64,000 nt of DNA from Xanthomonas hortorum pv. pelargonii (GTDB lineage Bacteria; Pseudomonadota; Gammaproteobacteria; Xanthomonadales; Xanthomonadaceae). Below the pieces are notes generated by a model. The model did no database searches. It saw only the letters and a list, made by a program, of their open reading frames with translations, and was not told the origin of the DNA. The stretch lies in NCBI RefSeq assembly GCF_024499015.1, contig NZ_CP098604.1:1240001-1304000 (forward strand), written 5' to 3'. Positions 1-9,283 of this stretch are shown here, in pieces; position 1 is the first letter of the stretch, and every line of letters begins with the position of its first letter. The translations under genes were made by a program, and so were the position numbers.

Positions 1-439
1 ACTACTCCGCTCGCGGCTCCTGCCGGTTGCGGTCCAGGGCAGCCTCCATCCTGGAAGCCGGGAACATCGACCGATGTTCCTTTGGTGGCCTTTCTAGACC
101 TGGAGTGGGCTCGATCCGGGATGTCCCAGACGCGCGTAAACCAGAAAGCTCCAGAAGGGCGACACCATCTACGCCGGCCGGCTCATACGAACCTGATTAA
201 GCGACCCCGCTGCATCGACGGCGACTCCTTGCCAATGTGAGCATCCCTGCCCGTCGTCGATCTGCGCTGACCGCGCCTGCGGTCTTTGACGGCTACCGCC
301 GGACATGCCGGCGATCGCCTTCAAAATGTCCGTTACCCCAAAGGAGGGAACGGACTCCCAGCACACGGTGACCCGGGCCGGAAAAACAATGCTGTACTAC
401 ATTGACGGGTCAGACCCATGACAGGCCTGACCCATCGGA
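1..439 (-). promoter_or_regulatory. rplA-rplJ spacer, probable side of the L10 (rplJ) mRNA leader
   Basis: No convincing gene lies here. The next gene on the minus strand in the usual bacterial order is rplJ, whose start would lie beyond position 1, so this 439-base spacer should hold the rplJL-rpoBC promoter and the untranslated leader to which L10(L12)4 binds to control its own synthesis. What is visible is a 9-bp inverted repeat at 61-80 (GGAACATCG/CGATGTTCC, 2-nt centre) and further G/C-rich hairpin potential. The 65-codon frame at 169-366 has no recognisable features. Assignment as the L10 leader rests on synteny, not on a motif I could verify. Confidence 0.4.
382..433 (-). terminator. 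Candidate partial terminator/attenuator after rplA
   Basis: Reading the minus strand past the rplA stop there is a 7-bp stem (407-413 with 427-433, GGGTCAG/CTGACCC), then a 5-bp stem (387-391 with 400-404) followed directly by five T. Both stems are short, so any termination would be partial, which would fit a junction where the rplKA transcript partly continues into rplJL. Confidence 0.3.
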
Positions 440-1138
440 TCACTTCAGCGCAAGGCTGGACTGATCAACCGTGACGCCAGGACCCATCGTCGAACTGACC
501 GACACCTTCTGCAGGTAGGTCCCCTTGGAGGTGGCCGGCTTGGCCTTGATCAGGTCCAGCAGCAGCGCCTGCAGGTTCGACTTCAGCGCCTCGTCATCGA
601 AGCTGGCCTTGCCGATGGTGCAGTGGATGATGCCGGCCTTGTCGGTGCGGTAGCGCACCTGACCCGACTTGGCATTCTTGACGGCTTCACCCGGGTTGGC
701 AGACACAGTGCCGACCTTGGGGTTGGGCATCAGGCCGCGCGGGCCCAACAGCGTGCCGAGCTTACCGACGACGCGCATTGCGTCCGGGGTGGCGATGACC
801 ACGTCGTAGCTCAGATCGCCGGCCTGCATCTTCTCGGCCAGGTCGTCCATGCCCACTGCCTCGGCGCCTGCAGCCAGGGCTTCGTCAGCCTTGGCGCCGG
901 CCGGTGCGAACACTGCAACGCGCACGCTCTTGCCGGTACCGGCGGGCAGCACGGTGGAACCGCGCACCTGCTGGTCGGACTTCTTGGCGTCCACGCCCAG
1001 GCGCACAGCAACGTCGATCGACTCGACGAACTTGGCCTTGGTCACGGTCTTCAGGATCTTGATTGCGTCATCGAAGGCATAGGTCTTGCCCGGAACGACA
1101 GCGGCCGCAATGGCCTTCACGCGCTTGCTCTGTGCCAT
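440..1138 (-). CDS. rplA: 50S ribosomal protein L1
   Basis: L1 binds 23S rRNA helices 76-78 to form the mobile L1 stalk that guides E-site tRNA out, and it represses its own rplK-rplA mRNA. At 232 aa it has the usual bacterial length. The L1 signature ([13 protein letters not shown]...[14 protein letters not shown]) spans about residues 116-145, and the basic N-terminus [10 protein letters not shown] is typical. The start lies 3 nt after the rplK stop, so the two are one operon and probably translationally coupled. Nothing is unusual in length or composition. Confidence 0.98.
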   Translation of the reverse strand: MAQSKRVKAIAAAVVPGKTYAFDDAIKILKTVTKAKFVESIDVAVRLGVDAKKSDQQVRGSTVLPAGTGKSVRVAVFAPAGAKADEALAAGAEAVGMDDLAEKMQAGDLSYDVVIATPDAMRVVGKLGTLLGPRGLMPNPKVGTVSANPGEAVKNAKSGQVRYRTDKAGIIHCTIGKASFDDEALKSNLQALLLDLIKAKPATSKGTYLQKVSVSSTMGPGVTVDQSSLALK

Positions 1139-1141
1139 GTC

Positions 1142-1570
1142 TTAGCCCTCCACCGTCAAACCCATGCTGCGGGCAGAACCCGCAATCGTACGCACTGCCG
1201 CTTCCAGCTCGGCCGCCGTCAAATCGGCTTCCTTGACCTTGGCGATCTCTTCCAGCTGCTTGCGCGTCACCTTGCCCACCTTGTCGGTGTTGGGGCGCTT
1301 GGAGCCGGAGGTCACGCCTGCAGCCTTCTTGAGCAGCACGCTGGCCGGGGTGCTCTTGGTGACGAACGTGAAGGTACGGTCGGAATACGCGGTGATGATT
1401 ACTGGCGTCGGCAGACCCGGCTCCAGTTTGGAGGTCGCTGCATTGAACGCCTTGCAGAACTCCATGATGTTCAGACCGCGCTGACCCAGCGCAGGGCCCA
1501 CCGGCGGCGCAGGGTTGGCCTGACCGGCCTTGACCTGCAACCTGATATACGAAAGTATTTTCTTAGCCAT
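1142..1570 (-). CDS. rplK: 50S ribosomal protein L11
   Basis: L11 sits at the base of the L7/L12 stalk in the GTPase-associated centre, contacts EF-G and RF1/RF2, and is needed for RelA activation by uncharged tRNA. It has 142 aa, the standard length. The N-terminal part has the conserved [22 protein letters not shown] stretch and the C-terminus ends with the family signature [12 protein letters not shown]. It is first in the rplK-rplA pair, 198 nt downstream of nusG, and encodes a stalk protein placed next to the elongation factor and tRNA genes of the same cluster. Confidence 0.98.
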   Translation of the reverse strand: MAKKILSYIRLQVKAGQANPAPPVGPALGQRGLNIMEFCKAFNAATSKLEPGLPTPVIITAYSDRTFTFVTKSTPASVLLKKAAGVTSGSKRPNTDKVGKVTRKQLEEIAKVKEADLTAAELEAAVRTIAGSARSMGLTVEG

Positions 1571-1664
1571 TTCGACACTCTCCGGGTGCTAGCGCCTTGA
1601 CGACAGGCTCCCCATCGGACCGGGAAATCACGTGTCCCGGCTTCACGTTTCTGGTAACACGCAG

Positions 1665-1686
1665 ATGGCTGCCATGCGGCAGCCAT
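1665..1686 (-). other. Hairpin in the nusG-rplK spacer
   Basis: A perfect 9-bp stem (1665-1673 with 1678-1686, ATGGCTGCC/GGCAGCCAT) with an ATGC loop lies between nusG and rplK. There is no T-run on the minus strand, so it is not a classical terminator; it could be a processing or attenuation structure ahead of the L11 operon. The function is inference only. Confidence 0.35.
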
Positions 1687-1768
1687 TGTTTCCCGGCGGT
1701 TCGCCAGGTGAGCGAGCCGCGCACTATAGCAGCAATTGTTGCAGGTGCCTAGGCAGCACCCGACTGAG

Positions 1769-2326
1769 TCAGCCCTTCTCGACCTGACCGAACTCGAGCT
1801 CGACCGGCGTGGAGCGACCAAAGATGAGTACGGCAACCCGCAACCGGCTCTTCTCGTAATTGACTTCTTCAACAACGCCATTGAAGTCGTTGAACGGGCC
1901 ATCGGTGACGCGCACCATCTGACCCGGCTCGAACAACACCTTCGGACGCGGCTTCTCGACACCATCCTGCACACGCTGCAGGATTGCATCCGCCTCTTCG
2001 TCGCGAATCGGCAACGGGCGGTCGGCCGTGCCACCAATGAAACCCATCACCTTGGAAGTTTCCTTCACCAGGTGCCAGCTTTCATTGTCGATACGCGGGA
2101 TACCGGCTTCTTCGTGCGTCTCGATCTGCACCAGCACATAGCCGGGGAAGAACTTGCGCTCGGACCGACGCTTCTGGCCGGCGCGCATCTCGATGACTTC
2201 TTCGGTCGGCACCAGCACGTCACCGAAACGCTCTTCCATTTCGGCGCGTACGATGCGGTCGCGCAAGGCCTGCGCAACAGATTTTTCAAAGCCTGAATAG
2301 GCGTGAACGACATACCAACGCTTCAC
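1769..2326 (-). CDS. nusG: Transcription termination/antitermination factor NusG
   Basis: NusG is the universal elongation factor that bridges the RNA polymerase clamp, suppresses backtracking, and links polymerase to Rho or to ribosomal S10. It has 185 aa: an N-terminal NGN domain (about 1-120, beginning [20 protein letters not shown]) and a C-terminal KOW domain (about 130-180, with [27 protein letters not shown]). It starts 13 nt after the secE stop, the standard secE-nusG pairing. Confidence 0.98.
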   Translation of the reverse strand: MKRWYVVHAYSGFEKSVAQALRDRIVRAEMEERFGDVLVPTEEVIEMRAGQKRRSERKFFPGYVLVQIETHEEAGIPRIDNESWHLVKETSKVMGFIGGTADRPLPIRDEEADAILQRVQDGVEKPRPKVLFEPGQMVRVTDGPFNDFNGVVEEVNYEKSRLRVAVLIFGRSTPVELEFGQVEKG

Positions 2327-2339
2327 TGCTTGATTCTCC

Positions 2340-2750
2340 TCAACGAGCCAGGAACCACTGCGTGAGCTTCTGGATGACGAAATCGAAGCCGCCCAACAGC
2401 AAACTCAGAATGATCACAACAACAATCACGACCCAGGTGGTACGGATGGCTTCCTGGCGCGTCGGCCAGACCACCTTGCGCAACTCGAACCTGGATTCGG
2501 ACATGAATTCACGGGTTTCACGGCCTTTGCCGGTCCCCAGAAACACAAACGCACCCGCCGCCAACCCAACGATCACAGCCAGCGCGCGCAATTGCGGCGT
2601 CCAAGCTCCAAACTGGGTTGCGCGTTCAGGCGCAGAAAACCAGAACCACACAAACAACCCCACAATCACCAGGAGCGCGGAGAGGACGTATTTCACGATA
2701 TCAGCGCTGGCAGCAGACGCGCTTTTGGAAGGCTCGATTTTGCTATTCAT
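2340..2750 (-). CDS. secE: Preprotein translocase subunit SecE
   Basis: SecE clamps SecY in the inner-membrane SecYEG channel. The 136-aa product has three predicted membrane helices, as in E. coli: two near residues 20-70 ([18 protein letters not shown] and [16 protein letters not shown]) and the essential C-terminal one (about 103-125). Before the last helix is the conserved amphipathic segment [16 protein letters not shown], which is the SecE hallmark. The gene lies between tRNA-Trp and nusG, and readthrough from the tRNA probably expresses it. Confidence 0.97.
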   Translation of the reverse strand: MNSKIEPSKSASAASADIVKYVLSALLVIVGLFVWFWFSAPERATQFGAWTPQLRALAVIVGLAAGAFVFLGTGKGRETREFMSESRFELRKVVWPTRQEAIRTTWVVIVVVIILSLLLGGFDFVIQKLTQWFLAR

Positions 2751-2799
2751 CCGGCTCTAGTTACCGATCTGACCCGAATTACTGGGCCGGAAAGAGGAG

Positions 2800-2875
<76 letters not shown>

Positions 2876-2910
2876 ATGTACTCGTTTACCGCAAACCCTA
2901 AGACAACGAA

Positions 2911-2972
2911 GGCGGACCGAGGTTCAGCCGGCCCGCCATTCGTTTGAATCCAGCCGCCGCGAGGCGACTGGA
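2911..2972 (-). terminator. Tandem stem-loops after tuf
   Basis: Just past the tuf stop on the minus strand, two stems follow each other. The first is 2949-2958 with 2963-2972 (10 bp, one G-U, loop TCGC). The second is 2911-2919 with 2929-2937 (9 bp, one G-U) followed by the U-rich TTCGTTGTCTT. They probably end or attenuate tuf transcription before tRNA-Trp. Confidence 0.45.
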
Positions 2973-2981
2973 TGCAGGCAC

Positions 2982-4172
2982 TTACTTGATGATCTTGGCA
3001 ACCACGCCGGCGCCGACGGTGCGGCCACCTTCACGGATCGCAAAGCGCAGACCTTCGTCCATCGCGACCGGGTTGATCAGGGTCACGACCATCTTCACGT
3101 TGTCGCCCGGCATCACCATCTCCACGCCTTCCGGCAGCTGGCAGGCGCCAGTGATGTCGGTGGTGCGGAAGTAGAACTGCGGACGGTAGCCCTTGAAGAA
3201 CGGGGTATGACGACCACCCTCATCCTTAGACAGCACATAGACTTCGGCTTCGAACTCGGTGTGCGGCTTGATCGAACCCGGCTTGCACAGCACCTGGCCG
3301 CGCTCCACGTCGTCACGCTTGGTGCCGCGCAGCAGCAGACCGGCGTTGTCGCCTGCCTGACCCTGGTCCAGCAACTTGCGGAACATTTCCACGCCGGTGA
3401 CGGTGGTCTTCTGCGTGTCGCGGATACCGACGATTTCGATTTCGTCGCCAACCTTGATGATGCCGCGCTCGATACGACCGGTCACCACGGTGCCACGGCC
3501 CGAGATCGAGAACACGTCTTCGACCGGCATCAGGAACGGACGGTCGACGTCGCGGGTCGGATCCGGGATGAAGGTATCCAGCGCTTCGACCAGCTTCAGG
3601 ATCGCCGGCACACCGATTTCGCTCTGATCGCCGTCAAGCGCCAGACGGGCCGAACCGTGGATGATCGGAGTGTCGTCGCCCGGGAAGTCGTACTTGCTCA
3701 GGAGCTCACGCACTTCCATCTCGACCAGCTCAAGCAGCTCGGCGTCGTCGACCATGTCGGCCTTGTTCAGGAACACGACGATGTGCGGCACACCGACCTG
3801 ACGCGAGAGCAGGATGTGCTCACGGGTCTGCGGCATCGGACCGTCGGCAGCCGAACACACCAGGATCGCGCCATCCATCTGCGCAGCACCGGTAATCATG
3901 TTCTTGACGTAGTCGGCGTGGCCGGGGCAATCGACGTGCGCGTAATGGCGCACTGCGGACTCATACTCAACGTGTGCGGTCGAGATCGTGATACCACGCG
4001 CCTTCTCTTCCGGCGCTGCGTCGATCGCGTCGTACGCCTTGAACTCGCCACCGAAACGCTCGGCACCGATCTTGGTCAGCGCAGCGGTCAACGTGGTCTT
4101 GCCATGGTCGACGTGACCGATGGTGCCGACGTTAACGTGCAGCTTTTCGCGAAGAAATTTAGCTTTTGCCAT
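2982..4172 (-). CDS. tuf: Elongation factor Tu
   Basis: EF-Tu carries aminoacyl-tRNA to the ribosomal A site as a GTP complex. The 396-aa protein is full length, with the P-loop GHVDHGKT at residues 19-26, switch I ([10 protein letters not shown]), switch [11 protein letters not shown] and the guanine-binding NKAD. Domains II and III follow, ending [20 protein letters not shown]. It is the last gene of the tRNA-Tyr-Gly-Thr-tuf operon, matching the tufB arrangement of enterobacteria. Xanthomonads usually carry a second tuf elsewhere, which is not in this window. Confidence 0.98.
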   Translation of the reverse strand: MAKAKFLREKLHVNVGTIGHVDHGKTTLTAALTKIGAERFGGEFKAYDAIDAAPEEKARGITISTAHVEYESAVRHYAHVDCPGHADYVKNMITGAAQMDGAILVCSAADGPMPQTREHILLSRQVGVPHIVVFLNKADMVDDAELLELVEMEVRELLSKYDFPGDDTPIIHGSARLALDGDQSEIGVPAILKLVEALDTFIPDPTRDVDRPFLMPVEDVFSISGRGTVVTGRIERGIIKVGDEIEIVGIRDTQKTTVTGVEMFRKLLDQGQAGDNAGLLLRGTKRDDVERGQVLCKPGSIKPHTEFEAEVYVLSKDEGGRHTPFFKGYRPQFYFRTTDITGACQLPEGVEMVMPGDNVKMVVTLINPVAMDEGLRFAIREGGRTVGAGVVAKIIK

Positions 4173-4218
4173 GGGTGCGTGTCTCGGTAATCGTTTGGAG
4201 TTGAAGACGATTGAGTAA

Positions 4219-4294
4219 TGGTGCTCACGAAAGGAATCGAACCTTCGACCTCCTCCTTACCAAGGAGGTGCTCTACCGACTGAGCTACGTGAGC
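4219..4294 (-). tRNA. tRNA-Thr (anticodon GGT)
   Basis: A 76-nt gene with encoded CCA (4219-4221), acceptor stem GCTCACG/CGTGAGC, D-arm AGCTCAGTCGGTAGAGC, anticodon loop TTGGTAA (GGT) and T-loop GTTCGATTC. It lies 46 nt upstream of tuf in the same transcript. Confidence 0.98.
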
Positions 4295-4327
4295 GAGTTT
4301 TGCATTATGCCATGCATTTACGTTCAA

Positions 4328-4401
4328 TGGAGCGGGAGACGGGAATCGAACCCGCACCATCAGCTTGGAAGGCTGAGGTTCTACCGTTGAACTACTCCCG
4401 C
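4328..4401 (-). tRNA. tRNA-Gly (anticodon TCC)
   Basis: A 74-nt gene with encoded CCA (4328-4330), acceptor stem GCGGGAG/CTCCCGC, anticodon loop CTTCCAA (TCC) and T-loop GTTCGATTC. It is the middle tRNA of the Tyr-Gly-Thr-tuf operon. Confidence 0.97.
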
Positions 4402-4430
4402 GCCGGGAACTGCAAGACACAACATGAAAC

Positions 4431-4516
4431 TGGTGGAGGGAGGTGGATTCGAACCACCGAAGGCGTAAGCCAGCAGATTTACAGTCTGCCCCCGTTGGCC
4501 GCTTGGGTATCCCTCC
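4431..4516 (-). tRNA. tRNA-Tyr (anticodon GTA)
   Basis: An 86-nt class II tRNA with a long variable arm and encoded CCA (4431-4433). The acceptor stem is GGAGGGA/TCCCTCC, the anticodon loop CTGTAAA reads GTA, and the T-loop is GTTCGAATC. It is the first gene of the tRNA-tuf operon. Confidence 0.98.
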
Positions 4517-4577
4517 AGCTTTTACTACCGGACCGGGGCGCGATGAAGCGATTCGGTTCGGGGTGAAGCAGCCCGCT

Positions 4578-4606
4578 ATTTTGTTGTGGGAGACAAGCAG
4601 TGTCAA
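4578..4606 (-). promoter_or_regulatory. Promoter of the tRNA-Tyr-Gly-Thr-tuf operon
   Basis: On the minus strand there is a consensus -35 TTGACA (4606-4601), a 17-nt spacer and a -10 CAAAAT (4583-4578), followed by a GC-rich discriminator (AGCGGGC). An A/T-rich stretch precedes the -35, like an UP element. The perfect -35 with a GC-rich discriminator fits a strong, stringently controlled tRNA promoter. Confidence 0.65.
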
Positions 4607-4669
4607 CAAAAATTTCGCGCTATTTGTCACGCCTGAATGTGCGCAGCCATGCCGGCCGCGCGCACCCGC

Positions 4670-5761
4670 TCAGATGTTGAAGCGGAAGTGCAGCACATCG
4701 CCTTCCTTGACGCGATATTCCTTGCCTTCCAGCCGCAGACGACCGGCATCGCGCGCGCCGGTTTCGCCGCGGTACTTGATGAAGTCGTCGAAACCAATCG
4801 TCTCGGCGCGGATGAAGCCCTTCTCGAAATCGGTATGGATCACCGCTGCGGCCTGCGGCGCGGTGGAGCCGGCCTTGACCGTCCACGCGCGCACTTCCTT
4901 GACGCCTGCGGTGAAGTAGGTCTGCAGGCCAAGCAGCTTGTAGGCCGCGCGAATGACGCGATTCAAGCCAGGCTCGGCCAGGCCCAGGTCGGCCAGGAAG
5001 GTGTCGCGATCTTCGTCGTCGAGCTGCGACAGCTCTTCCTCGATCGCTGCCGAGACCGGCACCACTTCGGCACCTTCGGTCACTGCATGCGCACGCACCG
5101 CATCCAGGTGCGGGTTGTTCTCGAAACCGTCTTCGAGCACGTTGGCGATGTACATCACCGGCTTGAGCGTGAGCAGGAACAGATCGCGCACCAGCGCTTT
5201 TTCTTCCTCGTCCAGACCGGCTGCGCGGCCAGCCTTGCCATCGGCCAATGCGGCCTGCAGCTTGGCCAGCACCGGCTTGCGTGCCGCTGCATCCTTGTCG
5301 CCGCCCTTGGCACTGCGCTCGGCACGGTTGAGCGCCTTTTCCACGCTATCCAGATCGGCCAATGCCAGCTCTGTATCGATGGTTTCGATATCGGCGATCG
5401 GGTCGACCTTGTTGTTCACGTGGATGACGTCGTCGTTCTCGAAGCAACGCACCACGTGGGTGATCGCATCGACTTCGCGGATATGCGCCAGGAACTTGTT
5501 GCCCAGGCCTTCGCCACTGGCCGCACCGGCGACCAGGCCGGCGATATCGACGAACTCGACCGCGGTCGGGATCAGCTTTTGCGGCTTGACGATCTCAGCC
5601 AGCTGGTTCAGCCGCAGATCCGGCACCGGCACGATGCCGACGTTCGGCTCGATGGTGCAGAACGGGAAATTGGCCGCAGCGATGCCGGCCTTGGTCAGCG
5701 CATTGAACAGGGTCGACTTGCCGACGTTGGGCAGGCCGACGATGCCGCATTTGATACCCAT
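4670..5761 (-). CDS. ychF: Ribosome-associated ATPase YchF (Obg-family OLA1 homologue)
   Basis: YchF is a TRAFAC/Obg-family P-loop protein that prefers ATP over GTP and associates with ribosomes and stress responses. The chosen ATG gives 363 aa, the standard length, and starts exactly with [17 protein letters not shown] (G1 loop). A longer frame upstream reads through a repeat-derived spacer and has no ribosome-binding site support. The C-terminal TGS domain ends with the typical [11 protein letters not shown]. It is followed upstream by pth, the same pth-ychF pairing seen in many bacteria. Confidence 0.96.
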   Translation of the reverse strand: MGIKCGIVGLPNVGKSTLFNALTKAGIAAANFPFCTIEPNVGIVPVPDLRLNQLAEIVKPQKLIPTAVEFVDIAGLVAGAASGEGLGNKFLAHIREVDAITHVVRCFENDDVIHVNNKVDPIADIETIDTELALADLDSVEKALNRAERSAKGGDKDAAARKPVLAKLQAALADGKAGRAAGLDEEEKALVRDLFLLTLKPVMYIANVLEDGFENNPHLDAVRAHAVTEGAEVVPVSAAIEEELSQLDDEDRDTFLADLGLAEPGLNRVIRAAYKLLGLQTYFTAGVKEVRAWTVKAGSTAPQAAAVIHTDFEKGFIRAETIGFDDFIKYRGETGARDAGRLRLEGKEYRVKEGDVLHFRFNI

Positions 5762-5769
5762 GGTGCACG

Positions 5770-5832
5770 TCCGGGATTTGGGATTCGGGATTGGAGATTC
5801 GCAATGCCGCATGGCCGCAAATCCCCAATCCC
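5770..5832. repeat. Degenerate GGGATTCGG/GATTGGGG-type spacer repeat
   Basis: The pth-ychF spacer contains GGGATTTGGGATTCGGGATTGG on one side and ATCCCCAATCCCCAATC on the other, separated by the CATGCGGCC region, so the two sides can pair imperfectly. The same motif forms a pure 7-bp tandem array at 46541-46627 and a degenerate one near 60965-61010. Confidence 0.5.
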
Positions 5833-5835
5833 CAA

Positions 5836-6420
5836 TCACGCGTCCTTACTGGTATGCAGCCGCTTCATCGCCTCGTTGAAATTACCCTCCATTGCCAGCG
5901 GCAGCACATCGATGGCGGCGTCCACCGCGGTGCCGATCGCCACATCGTCGTCGCGCCCTGCCCGTCCCAGCACCCATGGCACCACGCGATCCTTGTGACC
6001 GGGATGACCGATGCCGACGCGCAGACGGTGAAATTTGCCGTGCCCCAGCAGGCGAATGGTATCGCGCAGGCCGTTCTGGCCGCCGTGGCCGCCATCGAAC
6101 TTGAGCCTTGCAATGCCCGGCGCCAGATCCAGCTCGTCGTGTGCAACGAGCAGCTGTTCCGGCTCGATCTTCCAGAACCGCAACGCGGCGGTGATCGATT
6201 TGCCGCTGAGATTCATGAAGGTGGCCGGCTTGAGCAGCCAGACCGGTTGACCGGCGATCTCGACCTTTGCAGTCTCGCCGAACAACTTGGCATCCAGCCC
6301 CCAACGCGCGCCATGGCGCTCGACGAGGGCATCGACGAAACGAAACCCGGCGTTATGCCGGGTTTGCGCGTGTTCCGGACCGGGATTCCCGAGTCCCACA
6401 ATCAGGCGGAGTGCAGACAT
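5836..6420 (-). CDS. pth: Peptidyl-tRNA hydrolase
   Basis: Pth cleaves the ester bond of peptidyl-tRNAs that drop off ribosomes, recycling tRNA. The 194-aa product has the family length and starts with [24 protein letters not shown]12 and H22 are the catalytic positions equivalent to E. coli N10 and H20. The second signature ([13 protein letters not shown]...) and the [10 protein letters not shown] motif follow. The gene lies 51 nt downstream of rplY, as in many gammaproteobacteria. Confidence 0.97.
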   Translation of the reverse strand: MSALRLIVGLGNPGPEHAQTRHNAGFRFVDALVERHGARWGLDAKLFGETAKVEIAGQPVWLLKPATFMNLSGKSITAALRFWKIEPEQLLVAHDELDLAPGIARLKFDGGHGGQNGLRDTIRLLGHGKFHRLRVGIGHPGHKDRVVPWVLGRAGRDDDVAIGTAVDAAIDVLPLAMEGNFNEAMKRLHTSKDA

Positions 6421-6433
6421 GCCAGTGACCGCA

Positions 6434-6464
6434 GCCGATCCCCCGCGCAGTGCGAGGGATCGGC
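6434..6464 (-). other. Hairpin between rplY and pth
   Basis: A perfect 9-bp stem (6434-6442 with 6456-6464, GCCGATCCC/GGGATCGGC) with a 13-nt loop occupies the rplY-pth spacer. No T-run follows on the minus strand, so it is more likely a processing or partial attenuation structure than a full terminator. Confidence 0.35.
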
Positions 6465-6471
6465 CGACGGA

Positions 6472-7107
6472 TTACTTGGTCTCGGCGCCTTCGCTGCCTT
6501 CTTCACCGGCAGCGTCTTCTTCTTCGATGCGCACGTGCTTGGCAGCAACCACCGCCACGTCGTGCTCCTTGCCCAGCTTCAGCTCCGGAATTTCCACACC
6601 GGCCGGCAGCTTGATCTCGGACAGATGGATCACGTTGCCAACTTCCAGTTCACCGAGGTCCACTTCGATGAACTCCGGCAGATCCTTCGGCAGGCAGACG
6701 ACCTGAACTTCGTTCAGTTCGTGGGTCACGACCACTTCGCTGGACTTACCGGCCGGCGAGGTTGCTTCGTTGACGAAGTGCAGCGGTACAGCGGCGCTGA
6801 GCTTCTCGTTGGCGCTGACGCGCTGGAAGTCGATATGGATGATCAACTGCTTGAACGGATGGCGCTGCATGTCACGCAACAGCACCTGCTGCACGTCGCC
6901 ATTGAGGTTCAGGTCGAGGATCGACGAGTAGAACCACTCGTTCTGCTGGGCAAGCCAGATCTGCTCGTGGTTGAGCTGGATGCTGACCGGCTCGAGTTCG
7001 CCACCGTAGACGATGGCCGGAATGACGCCAGCGTGACGTAGGCGGCGGCTCGCACCCTTCCCCTCGTTCGCGCGGCGCTCGACCTTGATTTCGTGTGTCT
7101 TTGCCAT
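6472..7107 (-). CDS. rplY: 50S ribosomal protein L25 (long CTC form)
   Basis: L25 binds 5S rRNA. The 211-aa product is the two-domain form: an N-terminal 5S-binding domain (about 1-95, with the typical REGKGASRRLRHAGVIPAIVYGG) and a C-terminal TL5/CTC beta domain, ending in an acidic tail (RIEEEDAAGEEGSEGAE). It lies between prs and pth, the conserved prs-rplY-pth-ychF order. Confidence 0.97.
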   Translation of the reverse strand: MAKTHEIKVERRANEGKGASRRLRHAGVIPAIVYGGELEPVSIQLNHEQIWLAQQNEWFYSSILDLNLNGDVQQVLLRDMQRHPFKQLIIHIDFQRVSANEKLSAAVPLHFVNEATSPAGKSSEVVVTHELNEVQVVCLPKDLPEFIEVDLGELEVGNVIHLSEIKLPAGVEIPELKLGKEHDVAVVAAKHVRIEEEDAAGEEGSEGAETK

Positions 7108-7151
7108 TGGATTTACTACCTGGATTGGAATATCGCCTCGCGGCGATGAAG

Positions 7152-7177
7152 CGTCTCACCCGCGACCAGGTGAGACG
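7152..7177 (-). other. Stem-loop in the prs-rplY spacer
   Basis: A 9-bp stem (7152-7160 with 7169-7177, CGTCTCACC/GGTGAGACG) with an 8-nt loop lies in the 109-nt spacer. There is no clear T-run, so it is at best a weak terminator after prs. Confidence 0.35.
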
Positions 7178-7216
7178 TCGTGCAGGCACCCTGAGAACCG
7201 GGCACCGAATGAAGGA

Positions 7217-8176
7217 TCAGTCGACGTAGAGCGAGCTGACCGACTCGCCGAAAGCGATGCGGCGAATGGTCTCGGCCAGCAGTTCGGCCACGCTCAGCTG
7301 ACGAATCTTGGCGCAGGTGCGCGCGGCTTCGTTCAACGGAATCGTGTCAGTGACCACCAGCTCGTCGAGCTGCGAATTGTTGATGTTGTCCACCGCCGGG
7401 CCGGACAGCACCGGGTGGGTGATGTAGGCCACGACCTTGAGCGCGCCGCGCTGCTTCAGCGCTGCAGCGGCGGCACACAAGGTGCCGGCGGTATCGACCA
7501 GGTCGTCGACCAGCACGCAGGTCTTGCCCTGCACGTCGCCGATGATGTTCATCACCGTAGCGACATTGGCGCGCGGACGACGCTTGTCGATGATGGCCAG
7601 GTCCGCATCGTCCAGACGCTTGGCGACGGCGCGCGCGCGCACCACACCGCCCACGTCCGGCGAGACCACGATCAGGTTATCGGTGCCGTAAGCGCGCCAG
7701 ATATCGGCCAGCAGCAGCGGCGAGGCGTAGACGTTGTCGACCGGCACATCGAAAAAGCCCTGGATCTGGTCGGCATGCAGATCGACCGTCAACACGCGGT
7801 CGGCCTCCATCGCGCAGATCATCTTGGCGGCGACCTTGGCGGTGATCGGCACGCGCGAGGAACGCATGCGGCGATCCTGGCGCGAGTAACCGAAGTACGG
7901 GATCACCGCAGTCACCGACGCAGCGCTGGCGCGCTTGAGCGCATCGATCAGCACCAGCAGTTCCATCAGGTTTTCGGCGCTTGGCGCACAGGTCGGCTGG
8001 ATGACGAACACTTCCTGCCGGCGCACGCTCTCTTCGATTTCGACCTGCACTTCGCCATCGGAAAAGCGCGTAACCAGCGCCTTGCCCATGCGAACGCCAA
8101 GCTCCTTGCAGATGCTCTTGGCAAGCGGCTTGTTGGCATTGCCGGAGAACACCAGCAGATTACGTTGGTCTTGCAT
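7217..8176 (-). CDS. prs: Ribose-phosphate pyrophosphokinase (PRPP synthetase)
   Basis: It makes PRPP from ribose-5-phosphate and ATP for nucleotide, histidine, tryptophan and NAD synthesis. The ATG at 8176 gives 319 aa, the usual class I length, beginning [19 protein letters not shown]; a longer frame reaches back into the spacer repeats and is not supported. Visible motifs are the flexible loop [14 protein letters not shown], the metal-binding [18 protein letters not shown] and the PRPP loop [12 protein letters not shown]. It is preceded by tRNA-Gln, as in many gammaproteobacteria. Confidence 0.97.
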   Translation of the reverse strand: MQDQRNLLVFSGNANKPLAKSICKELGVRMGKALVTRFSDGEVQVEIEESVRRQEVFVIQPTCAPSAENLMELLVLIDALKRASAASVTAVIPYFGYSRQDRRMRSSRVPITAKVAAKMICAMEADRVLTVDLHADQIQGFFDVPVDNVYASPLLLADIWRAYGTDNLIVVSPDVGGVVRARAVAKRLDDADLAIIDKRRPRANVATVMNIIGDVQGKTCVLVDDLVDTAGTLCAAAAALKQRGALKVVAYITHPVLSGPAVDNINNSQLDELVVTDTIPLNEAARTCAKIRQLSVAELLAETIRRIAFGESVSSLYVD

Positions 8177-8281
8177 GAGATCTCTCGGGCGGCGGCGAAG
8201 AGCGTGCGGGTCGATGGTGGAGCGGGATGGAGCCGACCTAATGCCGGGCTTTTGTTCAATCCCCGCACATGGATGTGCGGG

Positions 8282-8329
8282 CTGTTGCAGAGGGACCTGC
8301 ATCTACGACTGTTGCAGAGGGACCTGCAT
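8282..8329. repeat. Two tandem 21-bp repeats forming small hairpins
   Basis: The 21-bp unit beginning CTGTTGCAGAGGGACC occurs at 8282-8302 and again at 8309-8329 without mismatch, with a 6-nt spacer (27-bp period). Each copy contains TGCAG-AGGGAC-CTGCA, a 5-bp hairpin with GGGA in the plus-strand loop. The pair lies between tRNA-Gln and prs. Confidence 0.85.
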
Positions 8330-8333
8330 AAAA

Positions 8334-8410
8334 TGGCAGGGGCGGTAGGATTCGAACCTACGAATGCCAGGATCAAAACCTGGTGCCTTGGGCCTCTTGG
8401 CGACGCCCCT
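8334..8410 (-). tRNA. tRNA-Gln (anticodon TTG)
   Basis: A 77-nt gene with encoded CCA (8334-8336), acceptor stem AGGGGCG/CGCCCCT, D-arm CGCCAAGAGGCCCAAGGC, anticodon loop TTTTGAT (TTG) and T-loop GTTCGAATC. It lies 3 nt after the ispE stop, so it may be cut from the ispE transcript. Confidence 0.98.
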
Positions 8411-8413
8411 GCA

Positions 8414-9283
8414 TCAAACTTGTCTCGCGTCCAGTGCGTCGAGCAGTGGCGAGTGCGCTGCACCTTCCACGACCCACGCCCTCAGGTTGTCCGGCAACTG
8501 CGCCAAGGCCTGCTCTGCAGCAGCGCGCGTGGCGAATTCGACGAAACAACCGCTCCCTGACCCGGTCAAACGCGGCGTCCCGATCCTGGAAAGCGCCTGG
8601 AACACTGCCTCGACGGCGGGTTCACGGCGCCGGAGGACCGGCTCGAACGCATTGTCGAGCAGAGAACCCGAAGCGAAGTCCGCTATTTTCACGGGCGCAG
8701 CATCCCGCGTCAATTCCTGTGATTGAAATAAAACTGGTGTGGGCACGTGAATGCCTGGATCGACCAGCACATAGGAGGCTTTCGAGAGGCTGATAGGCGT
8801 CAGTTGTTCGCCGATGCCTTCGGCCCAGGCGTTGTGTCCGTGCACGAACACCGGCACGTCGGCGCCAAGCCGCAAGCCCAGCTCGGCCAGGGCATCGACC
8901 GGCAAACCCAGTCCCCACAAGGCATTGAGCGCGACCAGCACGGTGGCCGCATCCGACGAACCGCCGCCGAAACCGCCGCCGGCAGGGATGCGCTTGTCGA
9001 CCCGGATGTCGGCGCCGGCCTGCGCGCCAGCGCTGGACTGCAGCAGGCGCGCGGCGCGGATCACCAGATCATCGTCCTCGGCCACGCCGGGCAGACTCTG
9101 GCCGACGCGCTGGATCAGGCCGTCGCTGCGCAAACGAAGATGAATGGTGTCCCCCCAGTCCAGCAGCCGGAACACGGTTTGCAGCAGGTGATAGCCATCG
9201 GCGCGACGGCCGACGATCTGCAAAAACAGATTGAGCTTGGCCGGCGCAGGCCACGCCGACCAGCCCGCTTCCAACGCTGACAT
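8414..9283 (-). CDS. ispE: 4-diphosphocytidyl-2-C-methyl-D-erythritol kinase
   Basis: IspE phosphorylates CDP-methylerythritol in the MEP route to isoprenoids. The ATG at 9283 gives 289 aa and overlaps the lolB stop as TGATG, which decides the start. The N-terminus [22 protein letters not shown] is the substrate-binding signature. The GHMP ATP loop [14 protein letters not shown] is at about 100-113, and a C-terminal GxGSG motif follows. The lolB-ispE pairing is conserved in gammaproteobacteria. Confidence 0.97.
   Translation of the reverse strand: MSALEAGWSAWPAPAKLNLFLQIVGRRADGYHLLQTVFRLLDWGDTIHLRLRSDGLIQRVGQSLPGVAEDDDLVIRAARLLQSSAGAQAGADIRVDKRIPAGGGFGGGSSDAATVLVALNALWGLGLPVDALAELGLRLGADVPVFVHGHNAWAEGIGEQLTPISLSKASYVLVDPGIHVPTPVLFQSQELTRDAAPVKIADFASGSLLDNAFEPVLRRREPAVEAVFQALSRIGTPRLTGSGSGCFVEFATRAAAEQALAQLPDNLRAWVVEGAAHSPLLDALDARQV

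Noticed and set aside
169..366. A 65-codon minus frame before rplA as a small protein
   Set aside because: It has no ribosome-binding site or motif and lies where the rplJ leader is expected.
623..1600. A 325-codon plus-strand frame over rplA and rplK
   Set aside because: It is the high-GC antisense shadow of two certain ribosomal protein genes.
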